From the NCBI GenBank assembly GCA_013334325.1, contig JAAXXT010000001.1:1-64000 (forward strand): a DNA stretch of 64,000 nucleotides. The letters are read 5' to 3'. Positions 16,795 to 26,451 of the stretch are shown piece by piece. The position numbers and the translations under genes were made by a program. The stretch is from Erysipelotrichaceae bacterium. GTDB lineage: Bacteria > Bacillota_I > Bacilli_A > Erysipelotrichales > Erysipelotrichaceae. The notes below the pieces were generated by a model. It saw only the letters and a program-made list of their open reading frames with translations. It did no database searches and had not been told where the DNA came from. Position 1 is the first letter of the stretch. Every line of letters begins with the position of its first letter.

Positions 16795-17748
16795 ATGTCT
16801 TTGTTTTATGAACTGATTCAAAAATATGACGTGATCACTGTATTTCGTCATCAAAATCCTGATCCCGATGCTTTAGGATCGCAATGGGGTCTTGTCTCAT
16901 GGCTCAAAGAAACTTTTCCCAATAAGGCTATTTATGCTTTGGGTAAACATGTTGGGGTTAAACCACAACTATTTGAAGCTTATGATCTCGTTGAGGATAG
17001 TGTAGTCAGTTCGTCACTTGCGATTATATTGGATACAGCCAATGCAGCTAGGATCGATGATCAACGATTCTCTAGTGCTAAAATGAGACTTAAGATCGAT
17101 CATCATCCTTTAGGTGAAGCTTATGCTCAGCATCAGATCGTTGATGAAACGGCTTCTAGTACATCTGAAATCATTGCTGGTTTGATTAAAGAGTTTATGC
17201 TCGATGAAGCCATCAGTTCAAAGGCCGCAAAATACCTATATATGGGAATACTTACCGATAGTTTGAATTTTTCTACGTCGAATGTAACTCATTCTACTTT
17301 GGAAAATGCAGCTTACTTAGCCAAGAGCCATTTAGATCTACCTAAAATCAATGAAGAATTATACTTAATCGATGAAAATGAATTTAAGTTTGTCAACCGA
17401 TTGAGAAACTTAGCCATCGTTGAAAAAGGATTGATCTATGCGATCGTTACCAAAGCATTAACAGAAGAGTGTAATATTACACCCAATATGGCAAAAGAAC
17501 ATGTGAATGATCTTGGTTTGGTCCGTGAATATGAAATATGGGTGCTCTTCGTTCAACAAGAAATCCCAAATCAACATTTATACAATGGTTCGATCCGTTC
17601 TAGAAACGTAACGATAAATGATATAGCGATAAAGTATAATGGTGGTGGCCATCGATTGGCTGCAGCTGTTAAGAATCTTAGTTTAAGTGAAATACAGAGT
17701 GTCATTCATGACCTCAAAGGGAGACTATATGACCAGAAGATCAGCTAA
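16795..17748 (+). CDS. nrnA: DHH/DHHA1 phosphoesterase, NrnA-like (nanoRNase/pAp phosphatase)
   Basis: Likely degrades 2-5-nt RNA oligomers and/or 3'-phosphoadenosine-5'-phosphate. Visible metal-binding motifs are HQNPDPDALGSQ near the N-terminus, ILDTANAAR, and the IDHHP box. The C-terminal DHHA1 domain carries the NGGGHRLAAA substrate loop. 317 aa, normal length. It starts one base after the ackA stop, so re-initiation is likely. Which of the two activities dominates cannot be told from sequence. Confidence 0.9.
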   Translation: MSLFYELIQKYDVITVFRHQNPDPDALGSQWGLVSWLKETFPNKAIYALGKHVGVKPQLFEAYDLVEDSVVSSSLAIILDTANAARIDDQRFSSAKMRLKIDHHPLGEAYAQHQIVDETASSTSEIIAGLIKEFMLDEAISSKAAKYLYMGILTDSLNFSTSNVTHSTLENAAYLAKSHLDLPKINEELYLIDENEFKFVNRLRNLAIVEKGLIYAIVTKALTEECNITPNMAKEHVNDLGLVREYEIWVLFVQQEIPNQHLYNGSIRSRNVTINDIAIKYNGGGHRLAAAVKNLSLSEIQSVIHDLKGRLYDQKIS

Positions 17749-19381
17749 CCCATATTATGTAAACATGAAGAAGAAAAGAACAGGGACCATTAGAGGCTTA
17801 CTTATGTCTTTGTTTGTGACCGTAATATTCGCCGTTGTAGCAGACTATTTATCTTTACCTGCTTACAACATCCATTCCATGGAAACGCTATTCCTGTTTG
17901 CTTTCTATTTTGGATTGTTTGCTTTCTTAAGTGTCTTCTTTACTGGAAAATTTACGAAATTTGCGTTTGGATCTTTAGCAGTTGCGGGAGTCATTGTAGG
18001 ATTTGTCATCGTGATGTCCTTATTGGGTTCTGAAATTCTCAACGCAGATGCTTTTAGAAATCAAATCAATTTGACAGAGTCTGGTAATTTTTCAGATGAT
18101 TTTGATTTGGTTACTTATGCAAATGTCCCTTTGGTAGATTATGAAACTGCCAAACAATTAGGGGATAAACAAATGGGTAAGATCCAAGGATTGGGTTCAC
18201 AATACAACATCAACCTAGACTATACCCTTATCAGTGTATTGGATAATGTTTACCGTGTATCTCCTTTAGATTATCAAGACCTCTTTAAATGGTTTGAGAA
18301 TAAAGGTGAAGGTATTCCTGGATATGTCAAAGTCAATGTAAGAGATGTCAACGATGTATCTTTAGTCACCTTGGATAAAGGAATGATCTATTCACCATCC
18401 GCTTTCTTCGACCAAGATCTTCTTAGACATGTTCGCTTTACCTATAGAACTGAGATTTTAGATGATTTCTCATTTGAAATCGATAATTCTGGTCATCCTT
18501 ATTATGTTATATCCATCATTGAACCTAAAATTGGTTTCTTTAGTGGATGGGATGCTCAAGGCGTTATCGTCGTTGATGCTGTAACAGGTTCTATGAATAA
18601 ATACGATTTAACATCGATCCCATCGTGGGTCGATCGTGTACAACCCGTTAGTTTGGCTTGGTTTCAAGTCGATAACTGGGGCTATTATGTCAATGGTTGG
18701 TTCAATACGATCTTTGGACGTAAGGATGTTATTCAAACAACCGATGGTTTCAACTATATTTCCATCGAAGGTCAAACCTATGTATTTTCTGGGATGACTT
18801 CAGCTGGTGCTGATCAATCCATTGTTGGTTTCTCACTTATCAATCTAAAAACAAAAGCTGCCTTCTTCTATCGTGTTGGGGGTGCAGATGAAACCTCAGC
18901 AATGAGTTCAGCTCAAGGGGCTGTTCAACATTTAGGTTATGTTTCTACCTTCCCGGTCTTATTGAATGTAGAAGGGGAACCTAGTTATTTTATGTCTTTG
19001 AAAGATCAAGAAGGATTAGTTAAGATGTTTGCATTAGTTTCAGTTACTGATTATTCAGTCGTTGGGGTAGGAACTACCTTAGTCGAAACCAAAGCTGATT
19101 ACATCAAAAAATTGATAGAAGCTGGAATCTTAGAGTCCGCTGTTGAATTAGAGAAATCTGTCAGTGGAGTCGTTACGAAGATCGCTTCTGCGATCAGTGG
19201 TGGTGATACACAATATTACATCACTTTAGAAGGGGATACTCATCTGTATGTGGTTCCGTTTAATTTAAGTCCAGAAACTGTATTAACACAGGTTGGAGAT
19301 ACTGTAAGCATTCATTATTATGAAAGCACAGAAAAAACGATACCTGCGATCACCTTCGACAATAGTGCCTACGATTACTAA
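17729..19381 (+). CDS. Large membrane protein of unknown function
   Basis: The function of this 550-aa protein is not recognised. The start at 17729 (MTRRSANPYY) is supported by AAAGGGAG 6 bases upstream and leaves a 20-base overlap with nrnA. A basic N-terminus (KKKRTG) precedes three hydrophobic helices within about residues 20-110. A ~430-residue, probably extracytoplasmic region follows. It has VDAVTGSMNKYDL and similar stretches reminiscent of PepSY-type repeats, plus a tail (about 480-550) that could be a small beta-barrel. The N-terminal helices resemble a membrane anchor rather than a transporter. It is followed by a clear terminator and so closes the smc operon. Confidence 0.8.
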   Translation: MTRRSANPYYVNMKKKRTGTIRGLLMSLFVTVIFAVVADYLSLPAYNIHSMETLFLFAFYFGLFAFLSVFFTGKFTKFAFGSLAVAGVIVGFVIVMSLLGSEILNADAFRNQINLTESGNFSDDFDLVTYANVPLVDYETAKQLGDKQMGKIQGLGSQYNINLDYTLISVLDNVYRVSPLDYQDLFKWFENKGEGIPGYVKVNVRDVNDVSLVTLDKGMIYSPSAFFDQDLLRHVRFTYRTEILDDFSFEIDNSGHPYYVISIIEPKIGFFSGWDAQGVIVVDAVTGSMNKYDLTSIPSWVDRVQPVSLAWFQVDNWGYYVNGWFNTIFGRKDVIQTTDGFNYISIEGQTYVFSGMTSAGADQSIVGFSLINLKTKAAFFYRVGGADETSAMSSAQGAVQHLGYVSTFPVLLNVEGEPSYFMSLKDQEGLVKMFALVSVTDYSVVGVGTTLVETKADYIKKLIEAGILESAVELEKSVSGVVTKIASAISGGDTQYYITLEGDTHLYVVPFNLSPETVLTQVGDTVSIHYYESTEKTIPAITFDNSAYDY

Positions 19382-19407
19382 GAACAGTTAAACTGTTCTT
19401 TTTTTTA
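19381..19407 (+). terminator. Rho-independent terminator of the smc operon
   Basis: AGAACAGT and ACTGTTCT form a perfect 8-bp stem around TAA, followed by a run of eight T. The first base is the last base of the preceding stop codon. Confidence 0.9.
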
Positions 19408-19435
19408 ATGACTAATGTATAATGAGAGTACCTTT

Positions 19436-22400
19436 ATGAGCACTCATTTGATGGTTCGCAGTGCCTACTCACTGCTTCAAGGTACCATGGGTATACCGCA
19501 ACTGGTACAACAAGCGAAATCATTGGGCTATAAATCTGTTGCGTTGACAGATCGTTTAAGTATGTCTGCAGTACCTGAGTTTATGTTGGAAACTCAAAAA
19601 GAAGGACTTCATCCCATCATAGGAGTTGAATTAGATTTACTTTATCAAGAAACCACTTGTAATATCGTGTGTCTAGCTAAGAATAACAATGGTTATCGAT
19701 GGTTGATCAAGTTTTCAAGTCAACAAAATACAACGAAAACACCACTTCATATTCAAGACCTCGTTTTAGCGAAAGAGGATGTCTTTTTTATACTTCCAAG
19801 TGTCAATCCTTTGTTTGAGCCTTCTTTCTTAAGAGAAGATACAAATGCTCTACAAGCTATCATACATGACTTATCAACGACACTTCCTTTCTTATGGATT
19901 GGTATAACCAAACAAGAAAGTGCCTTTTATCAAAAGACAAACGCATCCATCAAAAAATTAATTTCAAAAACTACAATGAAAAGTGTTGCGCTTCATCAAG
20001 TTTATTATGCAGGTAGTGATGATGAAGAGATCTATCGTGTATTAAGAGCCATCGATCTTCAAATGAACCTCAAAGATGAGCGTCTATTAAAGATGCCTTA
20101 TCGATATATGTTGGATCCTGTAGAAATGAAGGATTTATATGATCCTCAAGATCTTATTAATACAGATCTTATCGCAGATAGTTGTCAAGTAAGCTTCATT
20201 CAAAATAAAACTGCTTTGCCTCGTTTTGAGACCCCAAGTGGGACATCAACGGCTCAGTATCTAACACAATTGTGTCTACAAGGTCTAACCAAACGATGTG
20301 GGACTAAAGTCCCAAGTGTTTATAAACAACGCTTAAAAGAAGAATTAGACATCATCGTGTCGATGCATTATGAAGATTATTTTTTAATCGTTTGGGATTT
20401 TATTCTATATGCTAAGAAAAGCGGAATCTATGTTGGACCAGGACGAGGAAGCGCAGCGGGATCGCTTGTTGCTTATTGTTTAGGCATAACGCATGTGGAT
20501 CCTTTAAAATTCAATCTTTTGTTTGAACGTTTTTTAAATCCAGAACGCATCTCAATGCCCGATATAGACACAGATTTTCCAGATGATCGACGTGATGAAG
20601 TCATACGATATGTCTGTGCGAAATATGGGAATACACATGTGGCTCATATTTCAACATTTGGAACCTTAGCGGCTAAACAAGTTTTGCGAGACGTAGGAAG
20701 AGTTATGGATATTTCAGTTCGAGAACTCGATACCTTGTCTAAAGCTATTCCATTTGCGATTAAGATCACTTTAAAAGAAGCCTATGATTCAAATGTTCGA
20801 TTTAAAAACTTGATTGATTCTGATTTAAGATATACTAAGCTATTTCAGATCGCTTTGGGTTTAGAAGGCTTACCTCGTCATATCTCAACCCACGCTGCTG
20901 GAGTGGTTATGTCTGGAGTGGATCTTTCTGAGATCGTTCCTTTAATTCAAGTTGAATCAGATATGGTTTCTACCCAATATACGATGGAATACCTAGAAGC
21001 TTTAGGCCTTATTAAAATGGACTTTTTAGGATTGCGCAATCTAACCATCATTGATCAAGTCGTTAAGTTGATCAAAAAACATCATAATATCGATCTTGAA
21101 ATACTCAAGATCCCACTTGATGATCCTAAGACTTTAGAGCTTTGTCGAAAAGTTGATACAGTAGGTATCTTTCAACTTGAATCTGATGGGATGAAAAATC
21201 TCTTAAGACAAATGAAAGCCACTCGTTTTGAAGATATCGTAGCGACCATAGCCTTATTTAGACCCGGTCCTATGGAGAATATACCTGCTTACATCAAAGC
21301 CAAAGAGAATGCCTCATCCATTCATTATCTTCACCCTGAACTAAAACCCATCGTTGAAGATACTTATGGGATCTTGATCTATCAGGAACAAATCATGCAA
21401 GTTGCGCAAAAAATGGCTGGTTTTACTTTAGGTAAAGCTGATCTATTAAGAAAAGCCATGAGTAAGAAAGATCCGGAAAAACTCTTAAGTTTAAAACAAG
21501 AATTCATCGATGGATGTCTACAAAAGGGAAGAACACAAGAACTTGCGATCGAACTCTATGAGTTGATCTTTAAGTTCGCAAATTATGGATTCAATAAATC
21601 TCATTCAGTCGCTTATGCGATGATTTCTTATCAAATGGCGTATCTAAAAGCCAATTATCCTAGTATGTTTTATGCGGCACTGTTAAGTTCAGTTATTGGT
21701 GGCGAACAAAAAACAAGCCAGTATCTAGAAGAAGCGAAAGTCCATGGGGTCTCGATTTTACCTCCTTCGATCAATGAATCAACTGAAGTCTATGAGTTGT
21801 CTTCAAAAGGCATTCGTTTACCCTTGCTTTTGATTCGTAGTGTAGGAGGGGCAGCTTGTCGAGAGATCCTCAATGAGAGAGAACTTGGTCAATTTACAAG
21901 TTTCCATGATTTTATCGCTAGAATCAATACCCATCGTTTTTCTAGAGCCAGTGTAGAAGCACTAATTGATGCGGGTTCATTCGATGAGTTTGGATATAAT
22001 CGTAAATCCCTATTAGCTTCTTTAGATGAAGCCTATCAATATGCGGATCTTGTTAAGATTGAAGGTAAGGATCAAACTCGTATCGATCTAGGCTTAGTGA
22101 TGACTCCAGAGATCTTGAAAATCAATGAGAATCCTTTAGAAAAAGCTGAAAGAGAAAAATTGGTCTTGGGTTTCTATCTCAGTGATCATCCTTTATTTCA
22201 TATCAAACAGCAACATCAAATCACCACTAATATCCTTTCTCTACAACCCAATAAGAGCCATGTAAAGCTGATTTGTATGATTAAGGGAATCAAACAACAC
22301 CGTACTAAGAAAGGTGATCTTATGGCTTTCTTAAGTCTCAGTGATGAATCCAGTGAATGTAGTGGGGTCTTGATGCCTAATCTCTATATTGGTTTGAGTG

Positions 22401-22501
22401 ATAAGTTAATCAAGGGAATATTTGTTATGATAGAAGGGTACTGTGAAGAAGAAGGAAGTTTATTCATAAAAAAGATTGAATTATTGAATAAAGCTGAATA
22501 A
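19436..22501 (+). CDS. dnaE: DNA polymerase III alpha subunit, DnaE type
   Basis: Replicative C-family polymerase; in PolC-containing Bacillota DnaE extends primers mainly on the lagging strand. ATG 19436 gives MSTHLMVRSAYSLLQG; a TATAAT box ends 12 bases before it and the SD is weak. An N-terminal PHP domain (about 1-200) lacks the usual HxHS and DH metal ligands (MVRS and TDRLSM instead). The palm motifs GPGRGSAAGSL and PDIDTDFPDDRRDEV are intact, and the HhH and OB regions follow. At 1,021 aa it is shorter than typical DnaE (about 1,100-1,160). PolC, with its own exonuclease, is also present in this window. Confidence 0.96.
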   Translation: MSTHLMVRSAYSLLQGTMGIPQLVQQAKSLGYKSVALTDRLSMSAVPEFMLETQKEGLHPIIGVELDLLYQETTCNIVCLAKNNNGYRWLIKFSSQQNTTKTPLHIQDLVLAKEDVFFILPSVNPLFEPSFLREDTNALQAIIHDLSTTLPFLWIGITKQESAFYQKTNASIKKLISKTTMKSVALHQVYYAGSDDEEIYRVLRAIDLQMNLKDERLLKMPYRYMLDPVEMKDLYDPQDLINTDLIADSCQVSFIQNKTALPRFETPSGTSTAQYLTQLCLQGLTKRCGTKVPSVYKQRLKEELDIIVSMHYEDYFLIVWDFILYAKKSGIYVGPGRGSAAGSLVAYCLGITHVDPLKFNLLFERFLNPERISMPDIDTDFPDDRRDEVIRYVCAKYGNTHVAHISTFGTLAAKQVLRDVGRVMDISVRELDTLSKAIPFAIKITLKEAYDSNVRFKNLIDSDLRYTKLFQIALGLEGLPRHISTHAAGVVMSGVDLSEIVPLIQVESDMVSTQYTMEYLEALGLIKMDFLGLRNLTIIDQVVKLIKKHHNIDLEILKIPLDDPKTLELCRKVDTVGIFQLESDGMKNLLRQMKATRFEDIVATIALFRPGPMENIPAYIKAKENASSIHYLHPELKPIVEDTYGILIYQEQIMQVAQKMAGFTLGKADLLRKAMSKKDPEKLLSLKQEFIDGCLQKGRTQELAIELYELIFKFANYGFNKSHSVAYAMISYQMAYLKANYPSMFYAALLSSVIGGEQKTSQYLEEAKVHGVSILPPSINESTEVYELSSKGIRLPLLLIRSVGGAACREILNERELGQFTSFHDFIARINTHRFSRASVEALIDAGSFDEFGYNRKSLLASLDEAYQYADLVKIEGKDQTRIDLGLVMTPEILKINENPLEKAEREKLVLGFYLSDHPLFHIKQQHQITTNILSLQPNKSHVKLICMIKGIKQHRTKKGDLMAFLSLSDESSECSGVLMPNLYIGLSDKLIKGIFVMIEGYCEEEGSLFIKKIELLNKAE

Positions 22502-22510
22502 CCCAAATTA

Positions 22511-22538
22511 TTGACACATTTAGTGCTTACACTATAAA
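22511..22538 (+). promoter_or_regulatory. Promoter of the two-component operon
   Basis: TTGACA (22511-22516) and TATAAA (22533-22538) with a 16-base spacer, just after dnaE. The predicted transcription start is about 5 bases before ATG 22550, so the purine-rich GAGGTG at 22540-22545 would be only partly transcribed. Confidence 0.7.
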
Positions 22539-22549
22539 CGAGGTGAAAC

Positions 22550-23212
22550 ATGGCAAAGATACTCATCGTAGATGACGAAATCAATATTCGTAAAGTCGTC
22601 AAAGAATATGCATTGGCCAATAATCACGAAGTTGACGAAGCAGAGAATGGCTTAGAAGCCATCTCTAAGATCACAGACAATGATTATGATGTGGTCGTTT
22701 TAGACATCATGATGCCTAAAGTCGATGGTTTCAGTGCCTGTCGAGAAATAAAGAAAATAAAAGATGTCCCCATCATCATCCTTTCTGCTCGTCAAGAAGA
22801 ATACGATAAACTCTTGGGTTTTGATCTAGGAGTGGATGATTATGTGGTCAAACCTTTTAGCCCTAAAGAACTTATGGCCAGAATACATGTCGTTATCTCT
22901 AGACATTCCAGTAATACCAATACCATTCTATCTTTTGATGGTTTATCGATCGATGAAGCAGCACGAAATGTCTACATCGATGATGTCCGTATCAATATGA
23001 CTCCTAAAGAATTTGAATTACTAGTCTATATGATCAAAAATAAAAACATCGCCTTATCCAGAGAAGTCTTACTTGAAAAAGTATGGAACTATACTTTCTT
23101 CGGCGATGATCGTACAGTAGATACCCATATCAAGATGTTAAGACATAGTTTAAAAAACTATCGGGATTATGTAAAAACCGTTAGAGGGGTAGGCTATAAG
23201 TTTGAAATTTAA
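22550..23212 (+). CDS. OmpR/PhoB-family response regulator
   Basis: DNA-binding response regulator of a two-component system. The receiver domain (1-120) has the acidic pair DD, phospho-acceptor Asp52 in VVLDIMMPKVDG, and the Lys of VVKPFSPKEL. A C-terminal winged-helix domain (about 130-220) follows, with the typical TVDTHIKMLRHSL and VRGVGYKFEI ending. 220 aa. The cognate kinase overlaps by 11 bases. The stimulus and target genes cannot be told; general resemblance is to the PhoP/ResD/VanR group. Confidence 0.95.
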   Translation: MAKILIVDDEINIRKVVKEYALANNHEVDEAENGLEAISKITDNDYDVVVLDIMMPKVDGFSACREIKKIKDVPIIILSARQEEYDKLLGFDLGVDDYVVKPFSPKELMARIHVVISRHSSNTNTILSFDGLSIDEAARNVYIDDVRINMTPKEFELLVYMIKNKNIALSREVLLEKVWNYTFFGDDRTVDTHIKMLRHSLKNYRDYVKTVRGVGYKFEI

Positions 23213-24638
23213 TTCGCATAACATACGTACTCGAACTTGGTTTTATTTTATAACCCTGACTTTGGGTATTTTAGGTATGTTATGGATCTTTCAAATCGTT
23301 TTACTAAGTGCGACCTATCAAGATATGAAGGTCAATCAAGTAAGAGTTGTAGCTGATAAAGTTCAAGTTGGAATCATCCAAGACAATTTTACGATGTCGA
23401 TCCAAATCGAAGCAGTAAAGAAAAATGTTTGTGGTCTAGTCTATAACAGTAAAAGCGTTTTGCTTTATCAAGTAGATTCATTAGGTCTAGGTTGTGTTCT
23501 CAATGAGAAAGCATTGGCTTCACCTACTAAGATCACAGAATACATAGATGTCCTAAAGAACTCCTCAAATGGAGAAATGATCGTTAAATTACGTAATGAA
23601 GTCATCGATCAAAATATGCTCCTTTATGGTAGAGAAGTAAACAGTGATTTTGGGAATTATTATATCTTTTTAAATACACCATTAGATCCTATTGACTCCA
23701 CCATATCGATCATCACCAATCAATTTGTATATGTAACTTTCTTCGTTTTTCTTTTAGCGACCGTTTTAGCTTTCTATATCGCAAGACGTCTATCGAGTCC
23801 TATCGTTTTGATGAAAAAAAGTGCGATGAGCTTAGCTAAAGGCAACTATGATGTTCATTTTGAATCTTCAGAATTTGAAGAGATCACAGAACTGGCCAAT
23901 ACCTTGAATCATACAGGTCAAGAGCTTAAGAAGATGGATGAGTTAAGACGAGATCTTATCGCTAATGTATCCCATGACATCAAAACACCTTTAACCATGA
24001 TCAAAGCATATGCAGAAATGATTCGTGATTTAACAGGAAACAATAAAGAAAAACGTGAAGAAAACCTTGAAGTTATCCTAGATGAAGTAGATCATCTCGA
24101 TGCTTTGGTCAAAGATATGACCCAACTTTCTCAGCTTCAATCTAACGTCTTAAGTATGAATCGTAGTGATTTTGATTTGGTTGCCTTAACGAATCATGTT
24201 TTGAAGTTAATGGATGCCTTGATTATCTCAAATTCTATAGAAGTAGATTTCTTAACACCAGAAAAAGTAATGGTCAATGGAGATAAGATCAAGATTCAAC
24301 AAGTCATCTTTAATTTCATCTCCAATGCGATCAAATTCATAGGCGAAGATCATAAACTCATCATACAAATTCTATTGGAAGATGAATTCATTCGTTTTGA
24401 AGTGACTGATCATGGGGTAGGAATCAAAGAAGAAGATCTACCTCATATTTGGGATAGATATTATAAGATCGACAAACATCATGCCCGTAATATCGGTGGA
24501 ACAGGATTAGGTTTATCCATAGCTAACGCCATCTTAAAAGGACATGGGATCGATTTTGGGGTCATTAGTGAAGTTAAACAAGGTTCTACCTTCTGGTTTA
24601 ATTTGCCTTTCTCAAAGAAGACAAAATCTCATGACTGA
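23202..24638 (+). CDS. Sensor histidine kinase
   Basis: Membrane kinase paired with the preceding regulator. Translation most likely begins at TTG 23202 inside the regulator's last codons, with AGGGG upstream; no ATG is available before the first membrane helix. Two membrane helices (about 12-35 and 170-195) flank an extracellular sensor of about 135 residues. They are followed by HAMP (RRLSSPIVLMKKS), the dimerisation/phospho-His region NVSHDIKTPLT with His258, the N box, and GTGLGLSIA of the ATPase domain. 478 aa. It overlaps the methyltransferase gene by 8 bases. Confidence 0.93.
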   Translation: MKFNSHNIRTRTWFYFITLTLGILGMLWIFQIVLLSATYQDMKVNQVRVVADKVQVGIIQDNFTMSIQIEAVKKNVCGLVYNSKSVLLYQVDSLGLGCVLNEKALASPTKITEYIDVLKNSSNGEMIVKLRNEVIDQNMLLYGREVNSDFGNYYIFLNTPLDPIDSTISIITNQFVYVTFFVFLLATVLAFYIARRLSSPIVLMKKSAMSLAKGNYDVHFESSEFEEITELANTLNHTGQELKKMDELRRDLIANVSHDIKTPLTMIKAYAEMIRDLTGNNKEKREENLEVILDEVDHLDALVKDMTQLSQLQSNVLSMNRSDFDLVALTNHVLKLMDALIISNSIEVDFLTPEKVMVNGDKIKIQQVIFNFISNAIKFIGEDHKLIIQILLEDEFIRFEVTDHGVGIKEEDLPHIWDRYYKIDKHHARNIGGTGLGLSIANAILKGHGIDFGVISEVKQGSTFWFNLPFSKKTKSHD

Positions 24639-25266
24639 TTTTATTCCCAACAGTACCTTAAAACTGATTCAAGACGATGATCATTTTAAAATGACTTCTG
24701 ATAGTGTTCATCTAGTTGAGTTTATGAATGTACGCAAGAAAGATCGAGTTTTAGATGTAGGATGTAACAGTGGAGTCTTAAGTTTAGTTGCCGCAACAAA
24801 AACAAGTTACCAAGTCATAGGGATCGATATCAACGATTCAGCAATTTCCTTAGCGCGTTCAAATGCGAACTTAAACGCACTCAATAATCTAGAATTTATA
24901 ACGATTCCACTTCAAACGTTCGAAGCTAATTCTTTTGATTTGATTGTATGTAATCCGCCTTACTATAAAAATGATCATACTTTTAGTTCAACTCAAGCTC
25001 AAGCCCGCTTTGAAATCGATCTGAGTTTGAAAGATTTAGCGATTCATTCCAATCGACTGTTGAAGGATAAGGGTAGATTGGTTATAATCATAGCTGTTGA
25101 ACGATTTCATGATTGGCTTATTTTAGCTCATGAAACTCACTTAACGGTCAAACGCTGTGCGTTTATCCATCATAGTCAAGATCATCAAGCAAAAACGGTA
25201 TTGGTTGAAGCTGTCAAGAACGGAAAGGGAACGATGAGGGTTGAAGCCCCCATCTTTAATAGGTAA
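24631..25266 (+). CDS. tRNA1(Val) adenine-N6-methyltransferase-like (TrmN6 family)
   Basis: Rossmann-fold SAM methyltransferase, probably modifying A37 of tRNA-Val. ATG 24631 (MTDFIPNSTLKLIQDDDHFKMT) is chosen because the sequence before it is the kinase reading-frame overlap. SAM motif I is VLDVGCNSGVLSL and the catalytic NPPY motif is VCNPPYYKND; the DDHF start region is typical of the family. 211 aa. It is translationally coupled to the kinase (8-base overlap) and followed 3 bases later by the DUF554 gene. The substrate is inferred from the family, and other N6-methyltransferase targets are possible. Confidence 0.88.
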   Translation: MTDFIPNSTLKLIQDDDHFKMTSDSVHLVEFMNVRKKDRVLDVGCNSGVLSLVAATKTSYQVIGIDINDSAISLARSNANLNALNNLEFITIPLQTFEANSFDLIVCNPPYYKNDHTFSSTQAQARFEIDLSLKDLAIHSNRLLKDKGRLVIIIAVERFHDWLILAHETHLTVKRCAFIHHSQDHQAKTVLVEAVKNGKGTMRVEAPIFNR

Positions 25267-25269
25267 GCT

Positions 25270-25980
25270 ATGAACGGAACCATCGTCAATGGACTCGCGA
25301 TCGCACTAGGTGGTCTCATCGGTCTATTTCTACAAAAAAGTATCATCAAAACCATCAGTGGGAAACTTTTTGGGGCGATTGGCCTCATTATCATCGTCTT
25401 AGGTCTCAAAGGCGTCATTAATTATGGGAATACGGTATCTACTGATCTTTTGATTCTGATCGTATCCATTGCGGTAGGAACATTTATCGGAGAACTCATC
25501 GATTTAGATGGTCACATCAATCGATTTGGTTTAGCTGTAGAGAAGCGTTTCTCAAAAGATGCCTCTGGTAACTTCGCTCAAGGCTTGGTTTCCGCGACAC
25601 TATTATTTGCGGTAGGTGCAATGGCCATTATTGGATCTATGGAATCTGGACTTCAACACAACGAGATCACCCTATATACAAAATCACTGCTCGACTTTAT
25701 ATCTTCTATCGTTTTCGCATCTACCTTTGGGGTAGGCGTTATATTCTCAGCAGTTCCTGTTGTGCTTTATCAAGGTACTTTGACCTTATTATCTGGATTT
25801 ATCCAGCCTTATTTGACTCCAGAATTATTAGCGGACTTAACAGCTGTAGGCTCCATATGTATTATGGCTTTAGGGTTCAATATGGTAGGAGCATCTAAGT
25901 TTAAAGTCGCAAATCTATTACCTGCTTTACTCATTCCAATTCTTATTAGAACTGCTTTATTTTATATTGCGGGGATCTAA
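25270..25980 (+). CDS. DUF554 membrane protein (YdfK/YqgA-like)
   Basis: A 236-aa integral membrane protein with about six or seven helices, starting MNGTIVNGLAIALGGLIGL. The family landmarks NGLAIALGGLIGLFL, GELIDLDG and the repeated small-residue helices point to DUF554. Some members have been proposed as small-solute transporters, but the function is not settled. It closes the run begun by the two-component genes, and no terminator is evident before the rplU promoter. Confidence 0.88.
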   Translation: MNGTIVNGLAIALGGLIGLFLQKSIIKTISGKLFGAIGLIIIVLGLKGVINYGNTVSTDLLILIVSIAVGTFIGELIDLDGHINRFGLAVEKRFSKDASGNFAQGLVSATLLFAVGAMAIIGSMESGLQHNEITLYTKSLLDFISSIVFASTFGVGVIFSAVPVVLYQGTLTLLSGFIQPYLTPELLADLTAVGSICIMALGFNMVGASKFKVANLLPALLIPILIRTALFYIAGI

Positions 25981-25999
25981 TTGAACTTACTTGTTTTGT

Positions 26000-26028
26000 T
26001 TGACGAAAGGCATCGATTATGTTAAACT
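26000..26028 (+). promoter_or_regulatory. rplU operon promoter
   Basis: TTGACG (26000-26005), a 17-base spacer and TAAACT (26023-26028) preceded by TG (extended -10). It lies 110 bases before rplU, leaving room for a structured leader. Confidence 0.75.
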
Positions 26029-26034
26029 GACTAC

Positions 26035-26130
26035 GTTGTTATCCCTTTTTTGGGGTGCAACCGCATGATAAGGGTCTAAGTGTCCTCAAAAACCACCCGA
26101 TTTAGCGAGTCTCAAACCAAGAAAAGGAGG
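26035..26130 (+). ncRNA. Putative L21 leader (rplU 5' regulatory RNA)
   Basis: About 100 bases of untranslated leader between a good promoter and rplU. ATCCC near 26040 can pair with GGGT near 26072 around an ACCGCATGAT segment, followed by an unpaired region and a strong AAAAGGAGGA SD. Position and the ACCGCATGATAAGGG core suggest the L21 leader of Bacillota, thought to mediate ribosomal-protein autoregulation. The match is by eye only. Confidence 0.5.
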
Positions 26131-26137
26131 AACATTC

Positions 26138-26449
26138 ATGTACGCAGTCATCGAAACAGGCGGAAAGCAACTTAAAGTCGAAGTCGGCATGTCCATTTTC
26201 GTAGAAAAATTGGAAGTGTCAGCTGACGATATCGTTACTTTTGACAAAATTTTGGTCGTCTCTAATAAGACAACCAAAGTAGGAACACCTTATGTCAAAG
26301 ACGCCAAGGTCACAGCAAAAGTCGAAAAACAAGGCAAAGCTAAGAAGATCATCATCTTCAAATACAAGCCTAAAAAAGGTTCGACCCGTCGTAAACAGGG
26401 TCACCGTCAACCGTATACCAAATTGATCATTGAAACCATCGAAGGTTAA
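26138..26449 (+). CDS. rplU: 50S ribosomal protein L21
   Basis: Large-subunit protein binding 23S rRNA. The 103-aa sequence starts [17 protein letters not shown] and contains the [26 protein letters not shown] signature, ending in ETIEG. SD AAAAGGAGGA precedes it. First gene of the rplU-prp-rpmA set. Confidence 0.97.
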   Translation: MYAVIETGGKQLKVEVGMSIFVEKLEVSADDIVTFDKILVVSNKTTKVGTPYVKDAKVTAKVEKQGKAKKIIIFKYKPKKGSTRRKQGHRQPYTKLIIETIEG

Positions 26450-26451
26450 TC

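Noticed and set aside
17687-17728. Upstream start for the 550-aa membrane protein
   Set aside because: ATG 17729 has a good SD (AAAGGGAG); the earlier frame lies in the nrnA 3' end without an SD.
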